This document shows positions 20,839-44,100 of a DNA stretch of 64,000 nucleotides, piece after piece (position 1 is the first letter of the stretch; every line of letters starts with the position of its first letter). The stretch covers positions 808,501 to 872,500 of the forward strand of contig OX463781.1 in assembly GCA_949825025.1 (NCBI GenBank). The letters run 5' to 3'. The notes below the pieces were generated by a model. That model ran no database searches. It worked only from the letters and a program-made list of their open reading frames with translations, and was not told the DNA's origin. The stretch is from Siphlonurus alternatus (taxonomy: Eukaryota > Arthropoda > Insecta > Ephemeroptera > Siphlonuridae). Position numbers and translations under genes: made by a program.

Positions 20839-22922
20839 TTCACCCCTATAATAAGAACTTACAGTTCCCAGCGGGGTAATGGGTAGGGATAAGGGAGGGA
20901 AAGGATGGTGGCCACGGCCTGTTACGCTCTCAGCATATAACATAAGTTAAATAAATATTGTACTGAGATTGAGGGAACCGTAGAAAACCTCAGTCAAGAT
21001 GGACACCTCTATTTTTTATAAATGAACCAAAGTGATGTACAAAGCCTGGGGAACCACACACAAGTGCATCACTGCACTGGGTGGAAAGCGAGATGAATTT
21101 ACCCCAGGGAGGGAGTAACGTAATTTTTACTTGAAACGGTCACCCATCCAAGTACCAGTAATAGTATATATGCAGGTACTAACCACGTTCGTCGTTGCTT
21201 AACTTTGAAAATCTAAAGAGAACCGGTCAATGAACTGCGTTACACTCAACCTCAGTAAGAGAAAATATAAATAATGTCAATAGTGCTATTTTTACTATAT
21301 TTAAAATTAATATTTTCCTTTCGTTATTTTTATTTTATTATTATTTTTTCTTTAGAGTTGCGAGAGTATTTCAAAGTTAAGAAGTATACACCCGGATATT
21401 GCATGTTTACGTTTAATATAACTGCCCTATTGCCCACCAGGAAAAATTTTACAAGTTCAAAGTACTTTGGGTATTTCTGCGTATTGTAAAGTTCGACAGG
21501 TCATTGACGTAATTGTGTCAAAGATTATCTGCATACTCTCAGCTCATCAGCAGCTATAAAATAAACTGTCGAGACGAAATTATCATCATTGCTCTGTCAG
21601 ATCTCCACTAAACAAGGTCAGTGTCATGGAGTGTGTACTTCGGACATCACGAACGTTACTTTGTCACGTGGTCTTTGGAGGCGTTTATTTATCTTGTAGA
21701 CTTTATTGTGCTACCTCCCTCAAAATTACAAAAATTTGTCTCTTGGAGATGAAGTTTCGGCAATTCTTAACGTTCGTCATGTCCCGAGGTGTATATAATT
21801 AAATGTAACTAACGAGACATAACAAGTTGTGAATCATGTTTTTTTAAGAATATTAAGTCTGTAGAATTAGAGCACTTAAAAAAAACACGTTTTAGAGCGT
21901 TATTATTAGAATTAGGTGCGTTTGAAAATGCTCAATGAAAAGACAATAAGGATTCAGATTTTCTTATTTCTACTAGATGTCTGTTTATTGTTTAAAAATT
22001 CGATTATTTATTAATAAAATATAGGAAAAAATAAGGTTCATTTTACTATGTATTAGCATTGGAAACACGTCTTTAATGAACAGTAACTCAAATTTCATAA
22101 AGTTAACTATACTGTGGTAAAAACGTAAGACTCTTTTTTTATTTGAAACGGTCACTCATCCAAGTACTAACCTTGCTCGACGTTGTTTGACTTCGGTGAT
22201 TTAATAAAAACCGGTCAATGCACTGCGCCACGCTTTACCTTTTTATGGTAAATTTACATTGCAAAAGGGACCGTATACTCATTAAGTTCAGAATATTTGG
22301 AGAAACATGTTTATATTGTATTGGTGGAAACGTAAGGTTCATTTTACCGTGTATTAACATTATCAACACGACTCAATGAACAACAACTCAAATTTTATAA
22401 ACAAGATTGCTGTGGCAGGATCGTAAGGCTTATATTACCTCATTTTAATATAGTAAAAACGACTTAAAGATAATTTAATATAAAGAAACAATTATTTTAA
22501 TACGGAAAGTACGTAAGAATCATTTCAAAGAAGAATACCATAGAAAAACGACCATGTGAACGTCAGCTTGGCTTATGTAGATAATCTTGATTGGCGTGAT
22601 AGAAGGCTCATTTTATCGTATATTAACATAGTAAAAACGACTATATGACCATCATCTCCAATTATATCGAGAAACTTGATCAACAAAAAGTCAACTATCA
22701 ACATAAATTATAATATATTATAATAAAAAAATTGGAGTTGGTTATCGTACAGTCGTTTTTGCAATGGTAATCTGTGATAAAATGACCGTTAAGTTCTTAC
22801 CACATTTATCATTTTCCACGATATAATTTGCAATTATAGTCGATGTGTCTTTTATGCAACATTGACCTATCGTATTAATTATAATACATAAAAGTGAATC
22901 TTATATGCGTTCATGGTAATCA

Positions 22923-22959
<37 letters not shown>

Positions 22960-23235
22960 CGCTCTATTTATATAATTATATAATATACAAGCTAAAGAAA
23001 ACCCAAATGTGAGGTTGACGCCCTTAGTAAATATACTGCCGACCATCCTGCTGAGGTTTCCATGGTTCCCTTAGTCACAACCAGGTAATTATTGCGACGG
23101 GTTGTTAGGTCATGGTCAGACTACTTCTGAAGGCACCCACAATGCTAGCTAGAGGTCAAATCCAAGAAGAGGCGGGAAATTAAATTTTAAAATCACTCGT
23201 GAGCAGTGTGATACTAACTGGAAAGGTTCAGAAAG
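20839..23235. repeat. 3.9-kb repeat unit, copy C (3'-truncated)
   Basis: Matches copy A from 712 to about 3175, then stops at GAAAGGTTCAGAAAG, where unrelated sequence begins. It carries the 5S-derived SINE at about 20838-21250 and the second 5S-like head at about 22135-22235. The following stretch 23236-23871 shows no gene; a segment of raised GC at 23260-23420 is unidentified. Confidence 0.88.
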
Positions 23236-23871
23236 AATGTAAGTAAAGGTGGATTTTCATGAGCGACAAAAGCGATGCGACGCGATTTTAACGTAAACGC
23301 TGCGAAATCGTATGCAGCGGCGAATTCTCCGGTAATCGCGTTAATTACGATGCTATTTTTCTTTTAATCGCCCAATATGGCCGCTAATGGATGTTACAGC
23401 AAGTGCGCTTTAATCGCGTTGAATTAAACAATTTTTAAAATTAAAAAAGAAAAACAAAAACGATATTTGTTTGCTTTTATTCGAGCTTACGAGTGGGATA
23501 TTACTGAGAATTTTATACACATACTAAAATTTTTTTTATAAGTAACCGGAAGTAGTAAAGTTAATGGCCTTTATATTCTTATTACAGCGTTGCAATTTCA
23601 CAAATAGGTCAATATTTCTGCTTCAAACCACTCCGAAGAGTTTCAAAACTGAATTAAATCAGAAAAGTCACAAAATTCACCCTTCCTAAGGGACATTAAT
23701 TTTATTACAGCACAGATTCTTAGAAGATAAACAACATACTCGGTACTGTGTCATGTCATAGGTTATCATCTTAATGCAAAAAAAAAAAAAAAAAAACTCA
23801 ACGTTTTTAGGAGGTTGTGACGAGTTAAGTTCATCATTTGCTGGCTCGCCGAGTGGTAGGTTGGTGTGCAG

Positions 23872-24154
23872 CAAATTCTTCTGCTCGTTGTTAGTAAACA
23901 AAGTATTGCTGTTTAATGTCTGTCGCGTGAAAGGAAACAAACGGGATGGTTGTTGATTTACATGTTAACTTATAGAAAATGACCGTTAATTATGAAGTTG
24001 AAGCGGTTGCCTAGCGCCAACAATGCCATTACGTTCTATTCTCTGGTTTCAAAATTAGGCACTACGTCATCCCATGTTTAAAAATGAAAAAGTCTTCATG
24101 CGACAGACATTATAAACAATGGTTTGTTACAACCATTGTGAGTAGAAGACTTTG
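23872..24154. mobile_element. hAT-like MITE (283 bp), CAAAGTCTTCTGCTCG family
   Basis: Ends CAAATTCTTCTGCTCG and TGAGTAGAAGACTTTG. Flanked by a perfect 8-bp duplication GTGTGCAG at 23864-23871 and 24155-24162. A second copy lies at 44453-44737 and the start of a third at 63889. Noncoding. Confidence 0.85.
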
Positions 24155-24284
24155 GTGTGCAGTGTAGCTTATTAGTACAGTTGTTGCCTCGGAAAATTTC
24201 ACTTTACTGTCTTATTATTTTATTATAATTACCATGCTCTGTAATAAAAACATAGAGCATGCATATATGGTACAAGTTAATGAT

Positions 24285-24636
24285 TTAAGGTATTGAGTTA
24301 ACACGCTTAATGTTAATAAAAATCCCATTCATGAAAATTATGAAAAAAATTAAAATGTTCTCCTCTACATACCTTATCAGTAGGTAAAATATCAGGTGTG
24401 CAAAAACGAGCTAGTTTTCGAGTTATTAATTTTTAAAGTTTACTAATTTAACATGAAAGTTCCATTTTTCCATGTTAAATTAGTCAACTTTAAAAATTAA
24501 TATCTCGAAAACTAGCTCGTTTTTGTGTACCTGATATTTTACCTACTGATAAGGTATGTAGAGGGGAGCACATTTTAAATTTTTTTCATAATTTTTGTGT
24601 GTGGGATTTTTATTAACATTGGGCGCATTACCTTAC
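24285..24636. mobile_element. Foldback element, AAAAATCCCATTCAT subfamily
   Basis: Long hairpin: AATGTTAATAAAAATCCCAT...TAAAATATCAGGTG...ACGAGCTAGTTTTCGAG pairs with its complement to the right, with the loop around 24460. The ends (TTTAAGGTATTGAGTTAAC / GCGCATTACCTTACTG) have drifted. Same core as 39868-40275, 45345-45699 and 50547-50900. Confidence 0.7.
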
Positions 24637-24878
24637 TGCAAATGGAAAATTTTCTCAGGTGATCAATGTACACGCTGTGCCTCAGAAATCTTCCCTTCTA
24701 AATTGTTAGTCACCATGCCCTGTGTTCACGGTATATGATGATTAACAAGGCTGCAAAGGGAACTTTTCAGAGGCGAAGAGTGTACGTTGCTTATGTATCT
24801 GTTATGTCCTGAATTAGACTGATAAATTTATTATATTGCATGGATCAATAACATTTAAATTAAAAGCTTTAAAAACAA

Positions 24879-25200
24879 AATGGAGTATCGACCATAATTT
24901 TTTTATTACAGAAATAGATAGAGCGTGCAAAGTTATGCTATCCTGAATTTTTTCAGATTTTATAGAGCCTGGGAACTGTTTTTAAAAAAATATTGAATGT
25001 CCTTGTTGTGACGTCACGCGGCGGAAAGTCCTATTTTTTCTTAAAGGAACGGCGTCTCGTGACGTCACAAAAAGAACTTTCAATAATTTTTGTAAAAAAT
25101 AGTTCCCGGGTTCTAAAAAATCTGAAAAATATCAGGGTAGCAAACTTTTCCACGCTCTATCCATTTCTGTAATAAAAAAAATATGGTCGATACTCCATTA
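24879..25200. mobile_element. Foldback element, GAGTATCGACC family, copy 2
   Basis: AATGGAGTATCGACCATAAT at the left and TATGGTCGATACTCCATT at the right are complements. Inner arms share GATAGAGCGTGCAAAGTTAT and the GTGACGTCACG core. It lies just upstream of lectin gene 2. Confidence 0.78.
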
Positions 25201-25426
25201 TTAGAATATGTCATAATTCATAAGAAATAAAATATGAACAATATTTATTAATTAAATATGACAATAAAATAGAGGTTGCTCGATCTCCCCAAAATTTTTG
25301 AATTAATATCCTTATTTCCCTCATTTTTTGTATTATAATATTATCAGTCTACCTTATTCTAAATATTTTCTTGGCTCGCATACCACCTGAATTATATTGC
25401 TTTTATTGCAGGCTCCAGCTGGCACC

Positions 25427-34471
<9,045 letters not shown>

Positions 34472-35581
34472 TTACCATTTTATTGGAATACCTGAGTTGA
34501 AATAAATTTCATTAAATATTCGCTATATAAGCTTTCTTCTCATCGTTTTCTTTCTATTTTGCACCATTTCAGAGGAAAAAATACGAGATTACGTCTTTTT
34601 TTGCTCTTCTTGAACATAAAATGTTAAAAATATTGTCTTTGTTTCACCCTCGCTTAAAGTGAGGATGAAATAAAGATAAAACTTTTAACATTTTATGGTT
34701 AATTAAAGGAAAAAAGATCATCTTTGTGCTTCGAAAAAAAAAATCGCAAAATTTTTTAAATTTGAAGGGGGAGAGGCGTTAAAGTGATTGGAAGATGAAA
34801 ATTTGTTCAACTCGGAAATTCAAATTCAGTCAAAAATTACTGGTTTGTTTATCTCTGTAATATAAAAAAATTTAAATAATATAAAAAATTTGCAGTAAGA
34901 AATAAAAAAGAAAGTAATAATAATATTTTTTTTTTCCTATTCGTATTTTATAATAAAATTGAAGTTTTTGTAAAAGATAAAATCAATCAATGTGAAATTC
35001 AATTATAAATACAACAAATTCATAAACTTTAATAAAATACACTTATTGGAGAGAAATTATAATATAAATTAATCTGATTATAATACTATCTCATTTTAAT
35101 AAACAAGCATTAATTATACAAATATTATTTATTTTGCTTTGTTTTTACTCTTTGTGAGCTTGCAAAATTTGTTGAAAAATAAAGTGGTGTTAACTTTACA
35201 ATTTAATTACAATAATAATTTCTTGAAGTTTCAACAATTGAAATTCAATTTAGTTTTATTTTTATTGTAGTGTGCTTTTAGATGAGGTTATAGTTTCCAT
35301 GCTGTTAGATTAATATTAAATATTTTATTTTTGGGTTTAAGAAAATGCTTTATTGTTATATGTTTCAACATTATACAACATTGTAATTAGTTGGGAAATA
35401 AATAAGAATGCAAATATACAAGTTGTTTTATTGTTAAGTTAAAAAATTATATATAAAAAAAATATTTAGTAATCTCGTCGTTTTAAATGTACTTTTTAAT
35501 GTTGTATGGTAAATATAATGATATTTTATTAAGAACATAACTCATACAGAAAACAATTAAAATTATTACAAGTACTAACTA

Positions 35582-37008
35582 ATATGGCTTCCTTTCCGTC
35601 GATCTTTTTTATCACATGTCCCAACATGTTTTCGGGATAAAGTCAGTCGTTGAAAATGCAATGCTTTCGTGATTTTTGTTTTCGTTAATTGTTTTGACGT
35701 GATACCAATTATAAAGCATCAACGTAATTAATATATTAAAAGATCCTATATCGCGTACCGCGGAGCAATTTTTCGATTGCGAATTGTTAATTCTTTACAC
35801 AAGTTCTGTTTCTGACCTTAATTAAAATCACATATTGACATATTGTCACTATATTATTATTTGCAACCTGGGCCCCCAGCATGCAGTTTAAAAGTAAAGA
35901 GACTCAGAGCTATATAGACTCTAAAAAAATTCGCGGTACCCGCGTATTCATATTTTGGAGCGGGAAATCCGGGGCAGGGCTATTCTCCTATAATAGGGAG
36001 TATAGGCGCCCCTGTCTGACTTATGGCGCTAAATACTGAATTCTGATTGGCCTAAAAGTGGATATTGGAATTGCTCTGATTGGCTTAAAAGTGGATTTTG
36101 AAATTGCTCTGATTGGCCAAAATAAAGTTGTTGATTTTTTTCTAATTGCATGGCTGAAATTTTAATTGTTGGAACTGTCAAGTGATTTCATTGGTTAAAG
36201 AATATCCACTTTTAAACCAATCAGAGAGCTGCAATAAAAAAACACTTTTTGCCCATAATTTAATTTTAAAAAAGACGGTTTTAATTTATATTATGAAAAT
36301 TATTTAAAAAATCATAAATGGTAGAAAATAGTGTTATAAATTGTTACATTTATTTATTTCAAAAATATTAATTATTTATACAGGGCCCAAGCGCAAAATT
36401 TCAACAATAGGAATTTGCAACTGAAAAATCAACAAACTCTGATCAGCCAATCAGAAGCGTCCAACTTTTAATGCTTCAAAATCAGTGATTTCACTGAGTG
36501 AATGTCTCCATCGTCTCAAAAATCGTTCTTTTCGCCCTTTAAAACCCCTAGGTGCATTTGGTTAAGAATGTAAATCCTCTGGAGCTCCAGAAAAAGTATC
36601 GAAAAAGTCGATTTTAACATTGAGTTCCGTATCCCCGACCCCGACGGTGAAAATATCCACTTTTTCCGATGCGCTTATACCTGATAAAAATAGGAGAATA
36701 ACCCTGATCCGGGGAAATCTGCGCAGAAACGTTGCGCAATGGTATCAAAATCTGCTGACCTTCAACATACGAATGATACGAATATCGACAGAAGAGCAGC
36801 TTGCAGCTAGAAGAATATCGCAGAAACGGCAGAAAGCAGATTATCGTCCAGTATAACTACCCTTTTTATACACAGAGTGTGAAAAGTGAAGCCGGCCAGG
36901 CAATATATGCATACAGTAATAATACTCAAGATAGTGAGCAGCAATAAGAGCAGAAAGTTTTCCTTGGTGAATATAGGCCGGTCGGAATCCGGCGGTTTCA
37001 TACTCTAG
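35582..37008. other. Intergenic region upstream of the XKR gene
   Basis: No gene identified. At 36043-36130 three imperfect units carry CTGATTGGCCTAAAAGTGGA, and the inverse (TCCACTTTTAAACCAATCAG) occurs near 36207, so inverted-CCAAT motifs are clustered. An open stretch at 36620-36856 (about 78 codons) has no recognisable motif. A piece at 36888-36945 (GAAGCCGGCCAGGCAATATA) has a reverse-oriented relative near 52340-52375, so part of this is repeat. Confidence 0.4.
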
Positions 37009-37016
37009 AAGTCTAG

Positions 37017-37866
37017 TAGGGATCGGCGATAGTGAAAAAAGTATCGATACTTTTTATATCGAGTACTTTAAAAAGTATCAATACTCATCAATATTATCGG
37101 CTCAAAATATATCGATATTTCGATATATCGGAAAATATCGGCGGTAATTTTAAAAAGATTAAAATTCAGCATATTTTTTAGCTTCTGGGGGGGGGGGGGT
37201 AAAATACATTTTTCTTTTAATGTAGTAAATATTATACCAACATTTATTTTTTATGTACGTTATATATAATATATTAATTTAAAAAAAAAAATACACAACA
37301 GGTTTTCAAGTATTCCGCCATCTTGAAAATACTAACCTGTACCTGTGACACCTGTGTATACAGTAAATGAATAATTTGTAATACTTTTGCGGATATATCG
37401 GTGAAAGTATTTAGTATAAATCATTCCTACTACCTACTATAGCTAGCTTAGGCTACACTATAATTGGCCAAAGCCAAGTACTCTCGAGCCAATAGTTAGT
37501 AAAACTATCGGAGGTATTGAGTGCCAGCTATAGTGGAAGCCATCTTGTAGTAGTAAACGGCCAATCGCGTATTTTCGATCAAACGAGTAGATTTTCGTAT
37601 TGGAAAAAGAATTTAAAAACGCATAGTATCGAACTCATGGACGAAAACCTATTTAATTAATAAATATTTTTTTGTCTTGCCTTGGTTTTTGATTACCGCG
37701 AGTGACTTTTGCATGCATTTTTTGATAAATAGTATCGGCCGCGATACTCATAATTTAGTATCGAATACCCGATAATTATCGGCTTAGAAAAGTACTCGAT
37801 AGTATCGATATATCGCCAGAAAAGTATCGGGTATCGAGTAGTATCGAAAAATATCGCCGATCCCTA
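37017..37866. mobile_element. Non-autonomous hAT element (850 bp) with perfect 8-bp target duplication
   Basis: Terminal repeats TAGGGATCGGCGATA and TATCGCCGATCCCTA, flanked by AAGTCTAG at 37009-37016 and again at 37867-37874. Subterminal sequence repeats TATCGATAC and ATATCGG many times, as expected for transposase-binding regions. No transposase frame. Confidence 0.9.
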
Positions 37867-38162
37867 AAGTCTAGACTCTATCCGGATCGGCCAGCAGTAT
37901 GATGTATGCATATTTTTATGCATAAAATTTATATAATTTAAATTAATACGAATACAACGAAATTTGCAACAGATATAGAGTTATTAAAAACGTGTACTAG
38001 CTGTATACAGTAATACACATTTTTATAAGTATATATAATACTATGTAATTAAGTTAAATACATATGATAGTATACTTCCAGTAGCATACATTTATATGTA
38101 GACATATCTGCAGAATAAGGATTACAGTATGGCAATATACAGTATACAGTGGAAACCTTGAA

Positions 38163-41100
38163 ATGGGTGTAAAAAACCAGAGACCATGCCTTTCTTCTGA
38201 TGACGATAATGCCGAGAATTCTGAAATGTTGGACGACAAGAACCAGACAGAAATGAAGTGGCAGATAGCTACAGTCATTTTCATGGTGTTACTGACCGTC
38301 TTCGACATGGGCTCCGACTGCAGAGTGGTGGTCTTGTACTTCTCGGAACAAAAGTTCTTGCTGGCAGCGTTAACTATTTCAATTTTGGAGTTTTCTTCCC
38401 TGGTATCAACAATACAGAGCATACTACGGTAAGATAAAGTAACATTTTTATCATTGAGCTCTATACAAGTCGACTTGTATACATGTAGAGCTCAATGGTT
38501 TTTATTTTGGTTTTACTCTACTACTGTACCTTTGGTCCCGTCCAAGGGGAGGATACACAGTACAGTATCATCCTTGATCCTGCCGGAGAGTGCATTTTAA
38601 TTTTTTTTTTTAAATAAAAGTTTCTGGAACTCTAAAAATCTGATCGAAATTAGAGTACATACAGCGGTATAGCTTGTAACTTTGCCTCCACTGTACCGAA
38701 GAGGGTTTTAAAAAAGTCCATACACTGCAGGTCTTATAAGTGACGTCAATAAAGACATTTGACATCAAGGTATTAGTGATAAGAGAATCAACATTGACAA
38801 ATACAATACACATTGTTGCCAATACGATATAAACAAGGAGAGACTTTTAAAACCCTCTTTGTTAATCTAAAATATTTCTGAAATACAAATTCTTGATGTC
38901 GACACTCCATTTATCAAAACCTTGTTTTCGCTCAGGTACAAGCAAGAAGTCAGGTCAAGGCAGGGTCACACTGAGCAGAGCAGACGTTCCTTCTACGCGA
39001 GGTGGCTCACCCACAAGGAGTGGTACGTGCGATGGCCTTGGAGGATCTTCATCTCCGTTCTCCATCTGTCCACACTATTCAGGTAAGAATGGACAACCTG
39101 CATAAAAAAAAAAAAAAAAATTTCATTGCAGAAATGAATACTAGACTCTATTGAAAATGTACAATTGTAACACTCAGATTGCAATTTTAATGTTGGATGG
39201 AAGAGTGGGCCTTTTGGCCTAAATCCCGCCTCAAATAAAGACGATTTTATTATTACTAGTATTATTTATTACAATTGTAATACTTGGAATTGCAATTGTA
39301 CTTTGGTTCAGATACAATTGTAGTACATACTTGGATTAAAATATTAATACTTTTGGGGTTGTAATTGGACTATAATTAATTGTATAAAAAAACTTGGATT
39401 TAAAGTGTTATGTATATATATATTATATACTACAGAAAATATGTACAGTTTTTAAAGTTAAAAAAATTGGAAGTCATAGGTAAGATTCTAATGCATATAT
39501 TCCAATTTTTAACTTTAAGAACTGTACAGTAATACATTATTTATAATTTTTTTATTAATTTATTAAAGTAATATTTTTTTATGTTAACTTGGCTTAATTA
39601 ACAACATCTGAGGTACTAAGAAGCTTTAATTGAAAGTATTAATATAGGAAATTTTCATTGTATTTTGGAAAGGCTCGACCCCTATAAATAGGGTCACATT
39701 AAAAAAAAATAAAGAAAAATAAGTCAGATCGAGATGCATTATAATTATGCTACTCTGAAGTTTGTCAAATTTTTTCGAGACCGAGAAGTATTTTTAAATA
39801 ATTATTGACAGAGCTGCCACACCCCCTGGAGGCGTCAATAGGTGTCTTGGTACTATAATCCTTTTTATTAAGGTAGAGATAATACGGATCAGCTGGACCA
39901 ATGCTAAAAAAATCCCATTCATAAAAATTCTGAAAAAAATTTAAAATGTTCTCCTCTACATCCCCTGTCAGTAGCTAAAATATCAGGTACTGTATACAAA
40001 AATGAGCTAGTTTTCGAGTTATTAATATTTAAAGTTGACTAATTTAACATGGGAGTTAAATTAATACATGTTAAATTAAATTTAAATTAAATTTAACATG
40101 TTAAATTAGTCAACTTTAAAAATTAATAACTCGAAAACTAAATCGTTTTTGTATACCTGATATTTTAGCTACTGATAGGGGGTGTAGAGGAGAACATTTT
40201 AAATTTTTTTCATAATTTTTATGAGTGGGATTTTTTTAGCATTGGGCCAGCTGATCCGTATTATCTCTACCTTAACGCTCCAGGGGTGCCAACTTAACTA
40301 AGAGAATTTCAATAATTACTTAAAAATAGTTCCGGGGCTCCAAACAATCTGAAAAAATTCATAGTGGCATAATTTGGTAACATCTTTTCATTTTGTAATA
40401 AAAAAATTTTCATGGAAGTTGTTCATTCAACAAGACTTGCAGAGAACTTAGAACTCGCCATCAATAGGTGGCATGAAAATTTTGAAGTGGATTGGTCAGT
40501 TTTGTGAAAAATGAGGTAGAACTTTAACATGGGGCCTTATGGAAGGAAACAGGAAATGGAGCTTTTGTGAGGAAACCGCCCCCTTGAATTCCACCAAACC
40601 TTACGCTATTAAATTGCAGAACATTTTCGAATTTCTAAACTTTATTTCGTTTGACGGAAATTTTCAATACAACATTATAATGCCGAAGTTACTGAGAATA
40701 TTAATTACATGTTATAAATTATGTGCAATGAATGATAGTTGTTCATTATGTTGAAATAAAATCATCTTTATGTATGTATTATAATTGTATGACTTGTTTT
40801 AATGAATAATAAGCGAAATTTAGTTATGACATACATACATCATGTTATGTTTGTTGTAAGTAAATTAAAAGTTCACTTATTAAAAAAATCATTCAAAATA
40901 TAATACAGTCTAGCAAATCTTAGATTACCTTTAGACTCAATGGCGCTTAGCTTTGAGACATGTCTAGACTTGTGTCTGGCCATGTTAAAAAGCAAAAGAC
41001 GATTGCGCGCACAGTCGAACTACACGTAAACTAAAATCTGTAATACTGTATATAAAGATGATTTTATTTCTTTTTAACCAATAGGCTAAACCCACGTGAC

Positions 41101-44100
41101 GTCACTGCTATGCATATTGCATACTTTACAGGAACCTGCCGCGCCATATTGTTGTGTTGCATCAGCAGCGTGTAATAAGGGGAGAAAATGTAGAAAAAAA
41201 TGAATAAAATTGTTAATTATATACGGCAATCATTACATTTATATCGTTTCCATATATTATCTACTAGTTTATAAAGAATACACAAACTAAATTTTTGTGT
41301 CCTTAAATAATTATACCTGGCAACAAGGACAATTTTTGTATTTTTTTTTAATGCTTTAGAACATATGGTTTGATAACAGGAGGGGAAGGGAGGGGAGGTA
41401 AACATCACTTAGAATGAAACCTAATAATCTCGGGGCGCTACCCTATTTAAATTTGTTCACTTACAGTTACTGGAACACCTTCTGGGCTGCTTTGCGTTTT
41501 CTGGGTTGGTGTCATCATCCAAAGAAACCATCTCAAGTGAATGATGGCAACGCTGATCCTGCCATTACTGTTGAGGCACCTGAGTCACAAGCGTTGATGG
41601 AGAATCGAACGGAAAAGCAAGTCAAGCAGACACTCCTAGAGAAAGCACGGGCAATTTCGCTACAGTGCCAAGATGAGAAGTTCTCAGAGTGCATCATTGA
41701 GAGCGTGTTGCAAGTTCTGCTGCAGCTTACCGTGGTCATCCAGATGGCCCCGGCAGTGTACGAGCATGGTACGTATTTTAAATGTATTGTTATTGGATGA
41801 ATAAGTGTGGAGTCTAGGCAAGCGTAGTTGACAAGTATGAATATAGCCCGCTACGTTGGTTTGGACATGTTGAAAGAATGGTTGATGAATGGATTGCAAA
41901 AAAGGAATGAAAGGATTAGGTAGACCAAAAAAAAAAAAAAAAAAGGTTTGGCTGGATGTGATTGCAGAATGTTTGAAGAAAAGGCATGTCAGAAGTACTT
42001 TGTGCAATAGAGAGTGTAGAAGACAAAAAGAGTGTATCTGAAGCAAGTAGAGTATGTAAGAATATACTAAAGTGGAGGTCTATCTGTGCACGGCCGGGGT
42101 AATAATGCTGCTAGCTTACCCCGTAAGGGATATGGATATGGTATCATGTTATGTACGTATGTATGTGTATACATGTATAAATATACAGGTTTTTAAAATT
42201 GTCTATGAAATTGCTGTCGTCATATTTATGAACTAATTCAAAATTTTGAAGTTATGATTTTGTTTGTTACTTATTTTGAGGTATTTGTCAAATTTTAATG
42301 AGGATTTACAATTTTTTTAGACAGTTTTTTTATTGCGTGTTAAATTCACAATATATTTGATAACAACTTATTGTTACAGAATACCTGAAGCAGTGCTGGT
42401 TTCAGCTGATTTCCATCATTATCTCGCTGTTCAGCATCATGATCGGACTGTACAATTACCTCGACCGCAACACGACTTACACTGTGCGGGGTGATGACGG
42501 ACAACCAATTCCCGACAACAAGCAGAAAGGATACTTCGCCCTCAACTACTCGGCTCACATCTTCATAGCAGGTAATTACAGCCAAGCTTAATGATTTAGT
42601 TAATATGTACCTAAGGCTTAACCTGAGATATTTGGACGAAAAAAGTCGTATCGGCAGATGTCCTTGAAATTAATTTGGTAGACTTACAACCAGGGATCAG
42701 ATGCAAGATGCACACGGCTGTGCAAAAATGGGCTTGCATCCGCATCCGTGCATCCCAGATGCACGGGAAAAAATTAATGCATCTGGATGCCCATCCCAGA
42801 TGCATGAAAAATAAATTTGCATCTGGATGCGCATCCATGGATGCACGAAAAATTAATTTGCATCTGGATGCGCATCTTGGATGCACAAAAAAAAAACGTG
42901 CATCCGGTCCCTGCTTGCAACAATTGTCCAAGTACAAACTACTGATTTTTTTCAGATTTTTTTAAGGGAAAGGGAACGCCAGAGTTGCGCCGCGATCGCA
43001 GCGCCTCTATATCAATATTCAAATTGTCCCACTCTAAAGATACCACACAAGTCACGGCAGTTTTATATTCAATTTATTTATAAATAATGAGTTAAATAAT
43101 AACTGTTATGGTTGTTTTATTTGTAAAACTTTTTTGTCATTACTACAAAACATTTTTTGAAAGTTTTTAGTTTAGGTGGAGACTGGTGGGGTGCATTATA
43201 AGCGTTGTTTTGGTTCATTAGTTAGCCTGTTTCATTCGCCAGTTGTTTAATGGCCGACTAAAAAGGGGTGTGTGAGACGTGCGAGTGTCAAAATTCGTGC
43301 AGTTATTATTCATTTACGTCGCTCCCACTCTCATAATTGTCTTTTTTTTTTTTTTGCTGTGAAGGTTTGTCCTAGTGCATTAAGTTTGTTTCTAGTTTTT
43401 TTTTAAAAATCGGACGATTGGATCATAGAATTTTTCTAATGTCACTGAAATGCAAGGTATGCTTGTTCAATAAATGGGTTCAGTTTCAATACACGTAACT
43501 CTGAAACTGAATCGAATTTGTATAAACGATATTTTAAGAGCTAATAAACGACACAGAGGAGAAAATTTTTAAATATGTTCGAAGGAAGAAATGAGAGTGG
43601 AAAATTTAACATTGGTGGCGTTACCTTACCCTTAACCGTTGGTTTAATTATAATTAATATATTCAAATGTGTATTTTGTATCCTTTCAATGTTAAATTTT
43701 TCAATCAATGTTACACAAAAAAAGCTCAAGATATTTTTTAAAATTTTATATAGATTAAAAGCTTTTTTTTTTTTTTTTTTGACTATTTTTATGAAAGCTT
43801 TCATATATTTCGAACCGCTGAGATAATTGTTTTTCATATGCCCTAAGAAACTTGGCAACACTCTCAGGGACTGTAGTCACCTCCCCCTCTTGCCAGATTA
43901 TTCACATTACTAGTGCAACAGTGTTGCCAGTGTAGCCACGCCTCATTTTATGTGTGACCTTGACAGACAAATACTCAGGTTATACCTTAATATCCTTGAT
44001 GCCATTTTACCCTTTCGGGTGTGACCAGGTATTTATTTAACCTTGTCAGAGTAAGAGTTATCTTGCGACCATGCTGGGGCTTACCAGGCTCCCAGAAATC

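Noticed and set aside
36620..36856. 78-codon open frame upstream of XKR
   Set aside because: No recognisable motif, no splice context, surrounded by repeat-like sequence.
40539..40754. 71-codon frame in an XKR intron
   Set aside because: No motif; neighbouring sequence resembles decayed repeat, and no splice phase joins it to XKR.
42675..42965. Frames rich in Met, His, Asp and Ala
   Set aside because: They translate the GCATC repeats of a hAT MITE.
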